Shown here in pieces: positions 15,321 to 23,140 of a DNA stretch of 23,944 bases; position 1 is the stretch's first letter; each line of letters starts with the position of its first letter. The translations under genes and the position numbers were made by a program. Source of the DNA: a virus. The stretch is taken from positions 1-23,944 of IMG/VR virus record IMGVR_UViG_3300032291_001752; one strand, 5' to 3'. The notes under the pieces were generated by a model. That model ran no database searches and was not told the origin of the DNA. It worked only from the letters and a program-made list of their open reading frames with translations.

Positions 15321-15650
15321 TTACCCGGCAGACCAGGGCAAAGGCGGCGCAACGACCGGCGGGTTGATCTGGGCGGCGATGGCATTGGCGAGTGCCGCCT
15401 GCATCTGCGCGATCTGCTCGGTGCCGAGAGCAGAATGCACCCATCCGATGACCTGCGCCTGCGTCAGGTCGGCGTAGTTGGTGAACGGCGCAGAGGCGTC
15501 GTGGCTCAGGCCAGCGGTACCATAGCCGCTGACATTGTACTCGCCATCGACAGCGGTGAGGCGCCAGTGAACAGTGAACACGACGTTCGCGTGCCCATCC
15601 CGCTCGGGGTAGCAATCAAGGCGATCAACGCTCCAATTGTAGATCGGCAT
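15321..15650 (-). CDS. DUF7936-like phage protein
   Basis: 109 residues starting MPIYNWSVDRLDCYPERDG, then VVFTVHWRLTAVDGEYNVSG and DLTQAQVIGWVHSALG, ending INPPVVAPPLPW-SAG. This is a widely distributed small phage protein, recalled as DUF7936, usually encoded between tail fibre and lysis genes. Its function is not established. The first two thirds look beta-rich and the last third helical with a Pro-rich end. The family pattern (Trp at residue 6, the HWR segment, and the closing NPPVV.PPLPW) is complete, so I expect an intact gene. Confidence 0.8.
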   Translation of the reverse strand: MPIYNWSVDRLDCYPERDGHANVVFTVHWRLTAVDGEYNVSGYGTAGLSHDASAPFTNYADLTQAQVIGWVHSALGTEQIAQMQAALANAIAAQINPPVVAPPLPWSAG

Positions 15651-15653
15651 AAC

Positions 15654-15920
15654 TTAGCCTTTCACGATGTTGACGAGGCGCGAACCAGCCTCGTGGGAGA
15701 TGAACTCATGGGCTTCGTTGGGCCGCCAATCCAGCACATCACCAGCCTTCACTTCACGCTGCCAGCCAGCCCCGTGCGCCAAGAACGCGCCCTTTGCTAC
15801 GACGCTGATGTGGACATCGGCTTCGGTGTGCGTGTGCATGGGCAGCACGTCACCAGCCTCGGGGAAATCGTAGACCGTCCCCGTCAGCTTGCCGAGCGTG
15901 AAGGGCTTGGCCTGGAGCAT
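15654..15920 (-). CDS. small single-domain cupin
   Basis: 88 residues, essentially one cupin barrel. Motif 1 is GDVLPMHTHTEADVHISVVA with His29 and His31 (plus Asp35/His37) as likely metal ligands; motif 2 is GDVLDWRPNEAHEF with His71. The C-terminal strand is SRLVNIVKG. Cupins of this size bind a metal and a small ligand or sugar, or serve as isomerases, epimerases or dioxygenases; nothing here fixes a reaction. The start overlaps the previous stop (TGATG). Its place directly after the fibre genes suggests a link with surface sugars or a virion role, but this is inference. Confidence 0.8.
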   Translation of the reverse strand: MLQAKPFTLGKLTGTVYDFPEAGDVLPMHTHTEADVHISVVAKGAFLAHGAGWQREVKAGDVLDWRPNEAHEFISHEAGSRLVNIVKG

Positions 15921-16165
15921 CAGAGGATCGCCGGTCCACCACCATCAGGAAGCGTGACGGGCTCTGGAGGCGGCGGCGGTGGAACGGGCAGGATTTCTCC
16001 ATCAGCCCAGTAGAACTGATCGGGCACCACCTCATCAGCGCACGGCGTCCAAAACAGTGGAGGCGCGACGGGGAAAGCGTCCACCCCTACTTCGGCCACA
16101 CGGTCGCCAAGGACGTTGCCTTCGGCGTCAAAAACCTTCTCGCTGGGAGAGATAAGAGCCTGCAT
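15920..16165 (-). CDS. small tail fibre-associated protein
   Basis: 81 residues, starting MQALISPSEKVFDAEGNVLG at 16165, 2 nt after the fibre stop. An open frame upstream to 16282 is arginine-rich and lies inside the fibre gene, so it is not used. The segment APPLFWTPCADEVVPDQFYW is the recognisable core: 'PLFWV.C.D.V..DQ.Y.' proteins are frequent small genes after phage tail fibres. It ends in a run of prolines. It could help fibre assembly or be a minor virion protein; evidence is positional. Confidence 0.7.
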   Translation of the reverse strand: MQALISPSEKVFDAEGNVLGDRVAEVGVDAFPVAPPLFWTPCADEVVPDQFYWADGEILPVPPPPPPEPVTLPDGGGPAIL

Positions 16166-16167
16166 GA

Positions 16168-17484
16168 TCAACCCACCCACTGAAGATAAACGATGCCGTT
16201 CACGCCGCCAGCGGCAGCAGAAGCGGACAATATGCCGCCTCCTCCCTGAGCCCCTGCTGTATTTGCTGTGGTAATTGACCAAGCAACTCCAGCAGAACCA
16301 CTACCAGCCGAACGAGTTAGTGTTCCGTTGAATTGCAAACTAACAAAAATACTACCATTGATATTTCTGGTTGTCCCACCAGAACCAGAACCCGGAGAGC
16401 CAGACCCGCCATTAGCCAAACCTCCGGAACCGCCCGTTGCAGACATTAGTGCGCCAAACGAACTGGTGCCACCCGAAGTTCCATTGGCATTAGTGCCGCC
16501 GCCAGCCCCACCAGCGCCAATCGTGATTGTGTAAGACGTGCCGGGCACGACAGTCACATTGCCAACTGCAACGCCGCCTATCCCACCAGGGCCACCGTCG
16601 TTACCGCAGCCAGTGGTGGTAAACCCGCCGCCGCCGCCGCCGCCGCCAGCGACAAAAACCTGAACTTGGGTCACACCAGAAGGTGCGGTCCAAGAGCCGC
16701 CAGCGGTAAAAAGCTGTTCGCGAAGCTGAACTGCGGTGCCGGCAGAGTTCTGCCAGGACGGGGCCGCAGCAGCGCCGTTCGACGTGAGAACCTGGCCAGA
16801 GGTGCCATAGTTCGCGCCGCCGATGCCGATCTGGCCTGCGGAGGCAATGCGGACGCGTTCGGTGCCGTTGGTGCCGAGGGCAAGAGTGTCAGCAGCCGGG
16901 AAGAAGATGCCAGTGTTCGTGTCGCCAGTCGCCGTTACGGACGGCAGGGAAACCGTACCAGCAGCGAAGACAACCTGAGCGGAACTGTTGATCCGCAGTG
17001 CTTCAACGCCGCCTTCGGTGAAGGCGATGGTGTCGGCGGCAGGCGAGTAGATGCCGGTGTTCGTGTCGCCGGAAAACGTGATGCCGGGCGCAGAGACCGT
17101 GCCTGCCGTGAAGGCGAGGACGCCGGTCATCGTGTCGCCGGCCTTGGCAACCGCCCCCAGGTTCGTCAGGGCGTTGGGAGCTGTTGTCGCGCCCGTTCCG
17201 CCCTGCGCGACAGTGACCGTTCCGGCAGCCTTGACGAGCTTGCCCGTGGTTCCGTTGAAGGCCACCAGCCCGTCAGCGGTGGAAGATGCAGGGCCGACAA
17301 CGTCGCCGTTGGCGCCAGCCTTGGTCGCGATCGTCTGAACGGCGCCACCGCTGTCCTTGTAGAACAGAACACCGTCGGCGGTGTTGAGCGCGAGTTCGCC
17401 ATCAGCCAGGTTCCCGGCGAGCGGAGCGGCAGCGGGCGTCGCCGTGCGGTACTGCTGGATGGGCGTGAAGCCGGCCTGAGCCAT
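16168..17484 (-). CDS. tail fibre with glycine-rich adhesin tip
   Basis: 438 residues starting [20 protein letters not shown]; the start overlaps the stop of the long fibre (TGATG). The N-terminal segment NLADGELALNTADGVLFYKD is common at the base of tail fibres. The shaft has VAQGGTGATTAPNALTNLG and repeated units DTNTGIYSPAADTIAF and DTNTGIFFPAADTLAL, then IASAGQIGIGG. The C-terminal 160 residues form a glycine-rich domain (eight consecutive Gly, GPGGIGGVAVGN, PGTSYTITIGAGGAGG, SGGLANGGSGSPGSG) like those that pack as polyglycine sandwiches in T-even-type adhesins and carry the receptor-binding loops. It ends GIVYLQWVG. The end of the gene is visibly AT-richer than its surroundings, as receptor-binding ends often are. 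Likely host recognition. Confidence 0.8.
   Translation of the reverse strand: MAQAGFTPIQQYRTATPAAAPLAGNLADGELALNTADGVLFYKDSGGAVQTIATKAGANGDVVGPASSTADGLVAFNGTTGKLVKAAGTVTVAQGGTGATTAPNALTNLGAVAKAGDTMTGVLAFTAGTVSAPGITFSGDTNTGIYSPAADTIAFTEGGVEALRINSSAQVVFAAGTVSLPSVTATGDTNTGIFFPAADTLALGTNGTERVRIASAGQIGIGGANYGTSGQVLTSNGAAAAPSWQNSAGTAVQLREQLFTAGGSWTAPSGVTQVQVFVAGGGGGGGGFTTTGCGNDGGPGGIGGVAVGNVTVVPGTSYTITIGAGGAGGGTNANGTSGGTSSFGALMSATGGSGGLANGGSGSPGSGSGGTTRNINGSIFVSLQFNGTLTRSAGSGSAGVAWSITTANTAGAQGGGGILSASAAAGGVNGIVYLQWVG
16625..16645. repeat. (CCG)7 trinucleotide tract in the adhesin domain
   Basis: Seven CCG units on the plus strand (GGC on the coding strand) encode most of a run of eight glycines at the start of the glycine-rich adhesin domain. 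Because the unit is three bases, slippage would lengthen or shorten the run without a frameshift. Confidence 0.7.
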
Positions 17485-20400
17485 CAGAAAGTGCCTCCGT
17501 TAATGCCATCGTAAGCCGTGGCTTTGATCGTTCCAGACACATCAAGGCGCTGTGTGGGCGTCGTCGTGCCGATGCCGACGTTGCCCGCAAAGTAGTTGTC
17601 GGCCGTGCCGTTGGCGTAGAAGTTCCAGCGGCCAGTGCCCGACGCGATGTTGCTGTAGAAGCCGAAGTTGTTGGTGGCTCCGGTGAGCGCGCCGTCAGCC
17701 CAAAAGCCGTATTGGTTCGTGACCGATGAACCCGCCCCAAACGTCGCGGCAGGGCGAGCGCGATAGTGCATTAGCGTGCCAAGAGTGAAGGCCGCCGCCT
17801 CAGTTGTCGAACCAATGGTGTCCACCAGGATAGCCGTCCCGGTTGCCGTCTGCGGAATGGTGATCGGAAACAGAACGGCGGATGGCGAACTGGCGGAGCC
17901 AATTTTGTTCACCACGAAGCCAGAAGCTGTAGTCGGCACAGCACCGATGCCGACGCGCCCCTGGTTATCAATCCGCATCCGCTCAGACGGCGCAGCCGCG
18001 CCATCAGCCGTGGTGGCAAAGACCAGCCGCCCCGGCATGTCGCTTGTACCGGGGGTGCCGTCAACAGTAGCAATAATCGACGCCGCAGGGATAAACTGGG
18101 TGCCGTCATCGCCGTTAAAAGATACTGTGCCTAAAGCATCCCCGGATGCTACAGAAGCAAAGGTTCCTATCGTTCCAGATTTAGATCTAGAAAGTATTAG
18201 GCCAGAAGCATTTGAAGCTGCGCCAGATGACCAAACTGTTGAACCGATAGTTCCCAAGCTAATAGAAGTACCCTGCTGCTGTATCGCGGGCGTTGCGGAA
18301 GTTCCGGCATAATTAGCCGTTGCTAGGGGTACTGTATGTCCTCTAACGACCTGTCCCTGGGCGTCTACCACAAACGGTGTTGCATCCGGGTTGGCGCTGT
18401 CCTCAACGACCAGCGCGTTACCAGAACCAGTCTGAGTGATGCGAACAGCATCCTGAGACGTAGCGTCAACGACGTTCAGTCGCGCAGTAGGCGCAGATGT
18501 GCCAATGCCAACGTTGCCTGCGTTGGTAATCCGCATCCGCTCAGTCGCCAGAGCCGCACCATCAGCCGTGGTGCTGAACACCAACCGTCCCGGCATGTCG
18601 TTGGTGCCAGGAGTGCCGTCAACAGCAGCTTCGACGAAAGCGCCAGGAAGGTATGTGGTGCCGTCGTAAAAATCAAAACGAAGAACTTGATTGTCATTAT
18701 TTAGCACAGCAGTCGGGCTTGCCGCCGTCCCGTTGGCGCGTCGACCAATGAACGCCGTCGTGTTGCCAAAGCGAGTGTTTTGGACGAAGCTAGTGCCCGA
18801 CACATCAAGAGCTGCCCCAGGCGTCGTAATCCCAATGCCGACGTTGCCAGCGAAGTAGTTGTCGGCTGTCCCGTTGGCGTAGAAGTTCCAGCGCCCGGTG
18901 CCCGATGCAGTATTACTGTAAAAGCCAAAGTTGTTTACGCCGTTTGTCTGGGTAGCCGCGTAGAAACCTATCGCGTTTGTAAGGGTGCCGCCGCCGCTAT
19001 TTTGGACAGGAGCAGCGTTGAACCCAACACCGTTCGTGAGGGTGCCTGCGCCCGTGTTCCTGACATCAGCAAGAACACCCGCAGCGGCGGTCACGGTGCC
19101 AGAAGCGCCAGTTACTTGGGTAAGTGTTCGATAGCTCTGAAGGGAACCACCACTCGCGAGAGAAATGGTAGCGTTGAACCCACCCTGGTTAAGAGACGCC
19201 TGCCCAGTAAGGCTGGTGTAATAAAGGGCATTGTTGGCAGTAAGCGTATGAGTTCCGGAGGCCAGTATATTAACAGAGCTCGCAGCCGCGTCAGAGACAT
19301 CATACTGAACACGCATTTTCAGGGAGGTGAGATTGGCAGTCCCAATCCCGATGCGCCCCTGGTTGTCAATCCGCATCCGCTCTACGGGATTTGCAGACCC
19401 CAGCGGCGTGGTGCCAAACGTCAGACGGCCCGGCATGTCATCTGCACCGGAGGTGCCGTCTACAGCGGCACTGATGTTGGCGGCTGTGACGAAATCAGTA
19501 CCGTCCGATCCGTTAAACCCAATACCACCCAACAGGGTTCCAGAAGGCGCCAGCGTAAAATCGCCAATCGTAGCCCCATAACTGCGCGCAAAGATAAACT
19601 GGGGGCTCTGCGTTCCTGAACTATTAAACAAGAAAGAGCCATAGCTAGACTCTGGAGTGCCCGTTGCAATGCGATAAACACCCAGTGTTTGCTGGCTGTT
19701 ACCGGCGTAGTTTGGTACGGGGATTGTGGAGGTGTTGCCCGAGATGACGTTACCAGCGGCGCTGATCACAAACGGCGTTGCGTCGGGGTTCGCGCTGTCC
19801 TCTACCACCAGCGCATTGCCGGTGCCGATCTGTGTGATGCGGAGGGCGTCGGAGGTGGAGTTAACAGAGACGACCGTGGGCGTGGTCAGCGTGCCGACAC
19901 CCGTGATCCCCGTGTATGAGCCGCTGACCCGCGCCGTATCAATCGTGCCCGAAGCGATCTGAGTGGCGTCAATCGCGATGGAGGTGTTGCTCGCGGAGGT
20001 GATCTGGCCGCGCGCGTCGACCGCGATCGTCGGAACCGAAGAGGCCGAGCCATAAGTCGCGGGCGTCACGCCGGTGCTGGTGATGCTGAACTGAGTGCCA
20101 GTCAGCGTCAGGCCAGCGCCCGCCGTGTAGGTGCCGGGCCCAGCGAACTGGACGAAGGTGATCGGAGTGGTGCCGATCGTGATCGGCAGCAGCGTCGTCA
20201 CGACCCAGGAAGTGCCGGCGTTCTGAGTTCCATTGACGACGAAAAAATAGTCGCCCGGGCCAACTTGATCGGCGCCACTCCCGGCCGTGTCCATGTCGGT
20301 AGAGCGGGTGAGCACCCAATTCGTCGAGCCGGAGCCCAAGGTGGTGACGTTGTACACGCCATTCTGAGCGGCGCTGGACTGGTTCTTCACCAGGATCCGA

Positions 20401-21692
20401 GCGTTCAGGGTGGCCGTGTAACCGTCGACCGCGAAGGCAGCTTGCGCGCCAGCGTTCGTGAGCGTCGCGCCCACGCCGCCTGTGCCGTTGGCGTAGGTCG
20501 CCGTCAGGTTGGCCGTCGTGGCAGCGGCTGCCGGTTCATGGACGTTCAGCCCCTCGACCGCAGCGTCGACGTACTGCTTCGTCGCGGCTTCCAGGGGGTT
20601 GAGCGGGTTCTGCGTCAGCGTGAGCGTCGTCAGGCCCGAGATCGTGCTGGCCGTGCTGCCAAGGGCGATGGGAGTGCCGCCGATCGTCAGGCTGCTGTTC
20701 TGCAGGTCTGCGTTCGGGATGGAGGTGACGCCGGTGAAGGCGCTGGTCCCGTTGCCCTTCGCGTAGCCGGTCAGGGTGCCCACACCCGTGCCGCCTCGGG
20801 CAACAAGCAGCGTGCCGCTGGTTACGGCAGCCGCGCTGATCGCCACTGAGGTGTTGGACGCGGCCGTAAGGCGCCCCTTCGCGTCAACTGTGAATGTGCC
20901 GACCTGCGAAGCGGAGCCATAGTTGCCGGCGGTCACGGCCGTGTTCGGCAGGTCGGCAGTCACCAGCGCGCGGAAGGACGGCGCGGCGCCGATAGCTCCT
21001 GCAGCCGGGCCCGCCAGGATCTGGTTGGGCGACTGAGAAGACAGCGTCACCGCAAGAGTGCCGCTGGTGGTGACCGGGCTGCCAGCGACCGCAAACAGGT
21101 CGCTCGGCATCGACAAGCCAACGGACTGCACCGTGCCGCCCGCCTCGATGTCGAAGAAGCCCTTCGTGCCCGCGCCGTCGGTGCCGTAGTACTTGGACCC
21201 GCCCGGTGAAGCCTGATCGCCCTGGAGCGACAGCGTGCGGTTCACATCGAGGCGCCCGCCGCCGATCAGTGAGCCCGCCGTGTCGACGCGCTGGTCGGTG
21301 TTCACGCCGTCGGTGATGCCGTACCCCGCGAGGGTGGTGGGCTTGTCGCCGACGTTGGCGAAGGTCAGCGGCACCTGCGAGGCGGCATCCACGCGACCGT
21401 ACTGGTCGACCGAGATCACCGGGATGAAGGACGCTCCACCCCAGATGCCAGTCGAGAAGTAAGGCGCGAGCGAGATGGTGCGGTTGGCCGAGAGGTCTCC
21501 ACCGCCCACCAGCCCGCCGCCCGTGTCGATCCGGCGCGTGACGGGCACAGCTGTCGCCGCAGTCGTGCTCGCCAGGCTGGCCTGCTTCGTGACGCCGCCC
21601 TGCACCAGGATGACCGTGTCCTGTGGCGTCGGGTTCTCAGCCAGCGGCAGCTGCGTGATGCGGGTGGGGATGAGGTTCGAGGGGACCGTCAT
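17484..21692 (-). CDS. long repetitive tail fibre (1402 aa)
   Basis: The ATG overlaps the upstream stop (ATGA). N-terminus: [20 protein letters not shown] and [16 protein letters not shown], a usual base module of phage fibres. The middle has [18 protein letters not shown], then [17 protein letters not shown] and [19 protein letters not shown], a beta domain found in many fibres. The distal half is built from imperfect repeats: five G(N/R)(V/I)GIG units, three copies of (D)DMPGRL.F.TT..G with ERMRI, two copies of [17 protein letters not shown], and two copies of [18 protein letters not shown]. It ends DGINGGTF with no peptidase S74 chaperone, although such repeats often precede one. Parts around 18100-18340 and 18900-19700 are AT-richer than the rest. 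Function: host attachment shaft; precise receptor unknown. Confidence 0.85.
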   Translation of the reverse strand: MTVPSNLIPTRITQLPLAENPTPQDTVILVQGGVTKQASLASTTAATAVPVTRRIDTGGGLVGGGDLSANRTISLAPYFSTGIWGGASFIPVISVDQYGRVDAASQVPLTFANVGDKPTTLAGYGITDGVNTDQRVDTAGSLIGGGRLDVNRTLSLQGDQASPGGSKYYGTDGAGTKGFFDIEAGGTVQSVGLSMPSDLFAVAGSPVTTSGTLAVTLSSQSPNQILAGPAAGAIGAAPSFRALVTADLPNTAVTAGNYGSASQVGTFTVDAKGRLTAASNTSVAISAAAVTSGTLLVARGGTGVGTLTGYAKGNGTSAFTGVTSIPNADLQNSSLTIGGTPIALGSTASTISGLTTLTLTQNPLNPLEAATKQYVDAAVEGLNVHEPAAAATTANLTATYANGTGGVGATLTNAGAQAAFAVDGYTATLNARILVKNQSSAAQNGVYNVTTLGSGSTNWVLTRSTDMDTAGSGADQVGPGDYFFVVNGTQNAGTSWVVTTLLPITIGTTPITFVQFAGPGTYTAGAGLTLTGTQFSITSTGVTPATYGSASSVPTIAVDARGQITSASNTSIAIDATQIASGTIDTARVSGSYTGITGVGTLTTPTVVSVNSTSDALRITQIGTGNALVVEDSANPDATPFVISAAGNVISGNTSTIPVPNYAGNSQQTLGVYRIATGTPESSYGSFLFNSSGTQSPQFIFARSYGATIGDFTLAPSGTLLGGIGFNGSDGTDFVTAANISAAVDGTSGADDMPGRLTFGTTPLGSANPVERMRIDNQGRIGIGTANLTSLKMRVQYDVSDAAASSVNILASGTHTLTANNALYYTSLTGQASLNQGGFNATISLASGGSLQSYRTLTQVTGASGTVTAAAGVLADVRNTGAGTLTNGVGFNAAPVQNSGGGTLTNAIGFYAATQTNGVNNFGFYSNTASGTGRWNFYANGTADNYFAGNVGIGITTPGAALDVSGTSFVQNTRFGNTTAFIGRRANGTAASPTAVLNNDNQVLRFDFYDGTTYLPGAFVEAAVDGTPGTNDMPGRLVFSTTADGAALATERMRITNAGNVGIGTSAPTARLNVVDATSQDAVRITQTGSGNALVVEDSANPDATPFVVDAQGQVVRGHTVPLATANYAGTSATPAIQQQGTSISLGTIGSTVWSSGAASNASGLILSRSKSGTIGTFASVASGDALGTVSFNGDDGTQFIPAASIIATVDGTPGTSDMPGRLVFATTADGAAAPSERMRIDNQGRVGIGAVPTTASGFVVNKIGSASSPSAVLFPITIPQTATGTAILVDTIGSTTEAAAFTLGTLMHYRARPAATFGAGSSVTNQYGFWADGALTGATNNFGFYSNIASGTGRWNFYANGTADNYFAGNVGIGTTTPTQRLDVSGTIKATAYDGINGGTF
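17578..17672. repeat. 95-bp direct repeat in long fibre, copy near 3' end
   Basis: This stretch and 18841-18935 are the same length and nearly identical; most differences fall at third codon positions. Both encode NNFGFYSN(I/T)[10 protein letters not shown] and the following NVGIG unit. It marks an internal duplication and a possible recombination site within the fibre gene. Confidence 0.85.
17947..18071. repeat. 125-bp fibre repeat, copy A of three
   Basis: Equal-length related copies lie at 18505-18629 and 19345-19469. All encode VDGT.G..DMPGRL.F.TT followed by ERMRI and a GIG unit. The block around 'atccgcatccgctc' is identical in all three. Confidence 0.8.
18369..18452. repeat. 84-bp fibre repeat, first of two
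   Basis: Matches 19767-19850 in length and most bases. Both encode DA(V/L)[14 protein letters not shown] and the following ANPDATPFV. Confidence 0.8.
18505..18629. repeat. 125-bp fibre repeat, copy B of three
   Basis: Second copy of the repeat described at 17947-18071. It shares with copy A the run 'accatcagccgtggtg' region apart from one base and the 'ccggcatgtcg' block. Confidence 0.8.
18841..18935. repeat. 95-bp direct repeat in long fibre, upstream copy
   Basis: Partner of the repeat at 17578-17672. The two copies are about 1.26 kb apart. This copy is followed by the [14 protein letters not shown] segment, the other by the C-terminal [13 protein letters not shown] segment. Confidence 0.85.
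19345..19469. repeat. 125-bp fibre repeat, copy C of three (most diverged)
   Basis: Third copy of the repeat described at 17947-18071. It diverges mainly in the middle (encoding [11 protein letters not shown] instead of TTADGAA). Confidence 0.75.
19767..19850. repeat. 84-bp fibre repeat, second of two
   Basis: Partner of 18369-18452; together with the 125-bp units it shows that the distal fibre arose by duplication of a larger module that was later broken up by insertions. Confidence 0.8.
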
Positions 21693-21991
21693 GGAATGAG
21701 ATAGCCCTCGCCGTCTTCGGTGGTGATGAAGTCGTCCCCGTCCTGCGAAATGAGGCCGGCGGGCGCGGTCGCAATCGAGATGTCAGGCCGCACGAACGGC
21801 AGCACGATGCGGTCAGGCTGACGCGCCGGCAGGCGATACGGGTCGAGCACGTCCAGGTCCGCCTTGCAAACCCGCAGGCCTGGGGCGTTCGGATCCGAAT
21901 ACAGGTCGTCGAGAGACATCTTTCGTGAGCACCGGGCGCAGATCCCGATGCCTAGCGTCGATCGCCCGCGAGTGTCGAGAAATATGCCCAC
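21689..21991 (-). CDS. small Cys-containing phage protein
   Basis: 100 residues from a GTG 4 nt after the connector stop. It has [19 protein letters not shown] (Cys18, Cys21), then [20 protein letters not shown] with Cys42 and the [11 protein letters not shown] motif. Small proteins of this pattern ('IGIC.RC...D.L..D...PGL.VC...D..DPYRLP') commonly sit beside gp4-like connector genes in short-tailed phages. The Cys residues suggest a zinc site, with an Asp where a fourth Cys might be expected. The C-terminal third is acidic and ends EDGEGYLIP. Function unknown; it may be a minor structural protein. Confidence 0.75.
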   Translation of the reverse strand: MGIFLDTRGRSTLGIGICARCSRKMSLDDLYSDPNAPGLRVCKADLDVLDPYRLPARQPDRIVLPFVRPDISIATAPAGLISQDGDDFITTEDGEGYLIP

Positions 21992-21995
21992 CGCG

Positions 21996-23051
21996 CTACC
22001 TCGTGTACGGTCGCAGGTTCGGGGCGATCTTCATCGGCGAGCTGTCACGCTCCTCGAAGAAGCAGGTCGCCAGCGCCTCGTCCGCCAGGCCCTTCAGCGT
22101 GCCGATCATGCTCACCTCGACCTGGGGCGTCTCGAGCGCCAGGCGATAGGCCAGCATCGCCACAAGGCCCTCGTACCAGCGCTGCGGGATGTCGAGCGTC
22201 TGCGTCAGGCGGCCGACGTCCATCAGGTAGCGCCGGCGCCAGGTCACGATCTGGTTGAACTGCTGGGCGTAGCCCGGCACTGGCCAGAGGCGAATAACCG
22301 GCACCTCGCGCTGACGATCGAGCCAGAACTGCTGCGGCCGGCCCTGGAAGGTCTTGTTCGGGAAATTGACGTAGTCGTCCTGGTTCAGCCTGGCGAGCGG
22401 GATCTCGGTCGGGTTGAAGCCGGGGTAGAACTCCGCGACGTTCAGCGTCGTGCCGTTGATGGCGCGCAGGCGGTAGAAAGACATCGGGAGCGCACCCTCG
22501 ACGTCGAACCACCGGAAGACGCGAGCCTCATAGGCGAGGGGGCCGGGCGCCAGCACCGTCATCCAGGTGATGCCGTCGGTCGAGGTCTCGACGACGAAGT
22601 CATAGGTGCCGGTGGCGGTCGTCGCGATGCCGTAGGTTGTGACCGCCATCTGCGACTGGCCGGCGAGCGTGATCGAGCCGTTCGGGGTCGCCTGGGTGCA
22701 GGAGGTCAGCATGTCGCTGTCGAAGGCGTTGTCGGCGATGCCGCTGGAGGAGCTGTAGGAGCCCTCGATCCGCTGCATGGTGCGGATGTTCGTGTTCAGC
22801 AGGTCGACGGTGCCGACGGGCGTGTCGACGTAGGAGACGCCATAGGTGAAGGGCAGGATGGTCTTCTCGACCGTCCAGAGGGGCAGGCCCCGGTTCACGA
22901 GGTCAGACATCAGCAGGTAGAGCGCATCGCGCGCCAGATCCTGCATCTCAGCCGTGATCGCCTGCGGCGGCAGCCGGCAGCGACGATACGCATGGTCGAC
23001 GACCTTGTTGGTGTCGAAGACCGTCGTCGATGTCGTCCCGGAGACCGTCAC
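21996..23051 (-). CDS. head-tail connector / packaged-DNA stabilisation protein (P22 gp4-like)
   Basis: 351 residues from GTG at 23051 (the nearby upstream GTG is in a closed frame). The N-terminal helical part reads FDTNKVVDHAYRRCRLPPQA and YLLMSDLVNRGLPLWTVEK; the C-terminal part has VTWRRRYLMDVGRLTQTLDI, then PQRWYEGLVAMLAYRLALE. This helical frame is that of gp4-like tail accessory factors that bind below the portal after packaging. Between them (about residues 100-270) lies a beta-rich insert (YDFVVETSTDGITWMTVLA, FRWFDVEGALPMSFYRLRA) that looks like a carbohydrate-binding-type beta-sandwich. The insert makes the protein longer than plain gp4 (about 165 aa). It is the first large gene after the small-protein cluster. 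A separate adaptor is encoded at 12815-13468, so the division of labour is open. Confidence 0.75.
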   Translation of the reverse strand: MTVSGTTSTTVFDTNKVVDHAYRRCRLPPQAITAEMQDLARDALYLLMSDLVNRGLPLWTVEKTILPFTYGVSYVDTPVGTVDLLNTNIRTMQRIEGSYSSSSGIADNAFDSDMLTSCTQATPNGSITLAGQSQMAVTTYGIATTATGTYDFVVETSTDGITWMTVLAPGPLAYEARVFRWFDVEGALPMSFYRLRAINGTTLNVAEFYPGFNPTEIPLARLNQDDYVNFPNKTFQGRPQQFWLDRQREVPVIRLWPVPGYAQQFNQIVTWRRRYLMDVGRLTQTLDIPQRWYEGLVAMLAYRLALETPQVEVSMIGTLKGLADEALATCFFEERDSSPMKIAPNLRPYTR

Positions 23052-23069
23052 GTCACGACCCTACCGCGA

Positions 23070-23096
23070 GGAGCGGCCCGCCAACCGAGCCGCTCC
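23070..23096. other. 8-bp stem-loop before the connector gene
   Basis: GGAGCGGC and GCCGCTCC pair perfectly around an 11-nt loop, 18 nt upstream of the connector GTG. On the minus strand it directly precedes the weak ribosome site TAGGG, so it may influence translation start or mark a processed or terminated transcript end. No T-run follows. Confidence 0.45.
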
Positions 23097-23110
23097 AATC
23101 ATACACGCAG

Positions 23111-23129
23111 AGTTGGCAGAATGCCAACT
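23111..23129. other. 8-bp stem, 3-nt loop after the KGGKV-repeat gene
   Basis: AGTTGGCA-GAA-TGCCAACT is a perfect 19-nt hairpin, extendable by a wobble and an A-T pair, 11 nt beyond the stop of the small repeat protein. It lies in an 89-nt gap, large for this operon. It may be an attenuator or mRNA-stability element; it lacks a T-run in the direction of transcription. Confidence 0.5.
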
Positions 23130-23140
23130 TTCGCGCCACT

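Noticed and set aside
14823-16013. 396-aa plus-strand open frame across the lysis and cupin genes
   Set aside because: It runs antisense across six well-supported small genes with exact stop-start coupling.
16165-16282. N-terminal extension of the small tail-associated gene to 16282
   Set aside because: Extension is Arg/His-rich, lies within the fibre gene and has no ribosome site; the ATG at 16165 fits the coupling pattern.
17578-19850. CRISPR-like array in the repeat region
   Set aside because: Repeats are few, of different lengths, in frame and coding for fibre modules; no short regular spacers.
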